From contig DBLC01000049.1 in assembly GCA_002297935.1 (NCBI GenBank), forward strand, positions 3,947-8,972: a stretch of DNA of 5,026 bases, written 5' to 3'. The notes under the pieces were generated by a model, which did not search any database, was not told the origin of the DNA, and was given only the letters and a program-made list of their open reading frames with translations. Made by a program: the position numbers and the translations under genes. The stretch comes from Dialister sp. UBA734 (lineage in GTDB: Bacteria > Bacillota > Negativicutes > Veillonellales > Dialisteraceae). This document shows, piece by piece, positions 4,743-5,026 of the stretch; within the stretch, counting starts at the first letter, position 1, and every line of letters begins with the position of its first letter.

Positions 4743-5026
4743 TGGTAGACTAGTGACTAGGGATTGTTGTTGGTTTATTTGCCGAGTCCATGGATGACAA
4801 CCTGCCTTGACGAAAATTACATTGGTTTAGGGTTTAAGGTTTGATTGCTAACCGCAAACCCTAAACCTTAAACCCATGACGAACTGTATTTGTACAGAAT
4901 GTGCTATACGAACGCGGAACATAAACCCAACAACAAAATCAAAAATAATCGAATTCTAATCTTTAAATGTTCGTTTTTTTCGTCAAATTTCCGTTTTATA
5001 TAGCAGAGGGGTAAATAAAAAGTGAG
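4743..5026. repeat. Repeat element C, copy 2 (cut by window edge)
   Basis: It parallels copy 1 from the RGTGACT heptamers (4745-4765) through the 99-nt identical core (4754-4852), the heptamer fold-back (4824-4879), a diverged middle and the AT-rich tail, which ends TTTTATATAGCAGAGGGG at 4994-5011. The last bases (GTGAG, 5022-5026) align with the start of element A copy 2, so another unit probably follows. Confidence 0.85.

Larger units (their letters stand above)
3452..5026. repeat. Gene-free composite repeat region
   Basis: No open frame here looks like a protein. The stretch consists of two successive composite units ordered A (from 3485), B (about 3660-3990), C (3997-4310), then A' (4312), B' (about 4490-4742) and C' (4743 to the window edge). 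A to A' is offset by exactly 810 bp over much of its length and C to C' by 739 bp; B and B' have diverged strongly. Heptanucleotide arrays are scattered throughout. Local hairpins include 3954-3959 with 3973-3978 and 4529-4534 with 4543-4548. No tRNA, rRNA or transposase is seen. Confidence 0.85.

Noticed and set aside
3452..5026. Insertion sequence or transposase remnant
   Set aside because: No frame resembles a transposase, and no clear terminal inverted repeats or target duplications could be defined.

Overview
The window (5,026 bp) looks like chromosome from an anaerobic, butyrate- or amino-acid-fermenting member of the Negativicutes (Firmicutes with an outer membrane; a relative of Dialister, Megasphaera or Acidaminococcus). 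This placement is inferred from the EtfB/EtfA protein style, recalled rather than searched, and genus level is a guess. All three genes read left to right.

Positions 1-400: non-coding. It holds a symmetric array of AAGGTTAT / ATAACCTT motifs spaced 57 and 10 bp apart, an extended -10 promoter, and a short palindromic leader ending in a ribosome binding site. Positions 401-2205: etfB-etfA, a tightly coupled pair encoding both subunits of an electron transfer flavoprotein of the electron-bifurcating type. No acyl-CoA dehydrogenase partner is present in the window. Positions 2206-2501: a second array with the same 57/10-bp geometry, a TATAAT box and a strong ribosome binding site. Positions 2502-3374: a fold-type IV (D-amino-acid transaminase-like) protein in which the residue expected to be the PLP-binding lysine is leucine. 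A 19-bp-stem intrinsic terminator follows at 3400-3451.

Positions 3452-5026: about 1.6 kb with no credible gene. It is built from repeats: two successive copies of a composite unit (A-B-C, then A'-B'-C', the second cut by the window edge). The units contain several heptanucleotide arrays with different sequences but the same 7-nt period, many folding back as hairpins, and AT-rich tails ending in TATATAGATAGAGGG-like sequence. One small heptamer relative also lies in the etfB leader.

The most interesting points are (1) the lysine-less transaminase homologue, (2) the paired AAGGTTAT arrays in front of both transcription units, which suggest shared control or a dispersed element, and (3) the seven-base grammar of the repeat region. 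EtfAB moves electrons between NADH, ferredoxin and an acyl-CoA dehydrogenase. The third protein has no evident biochemical link to it beyond the shared upstream array.
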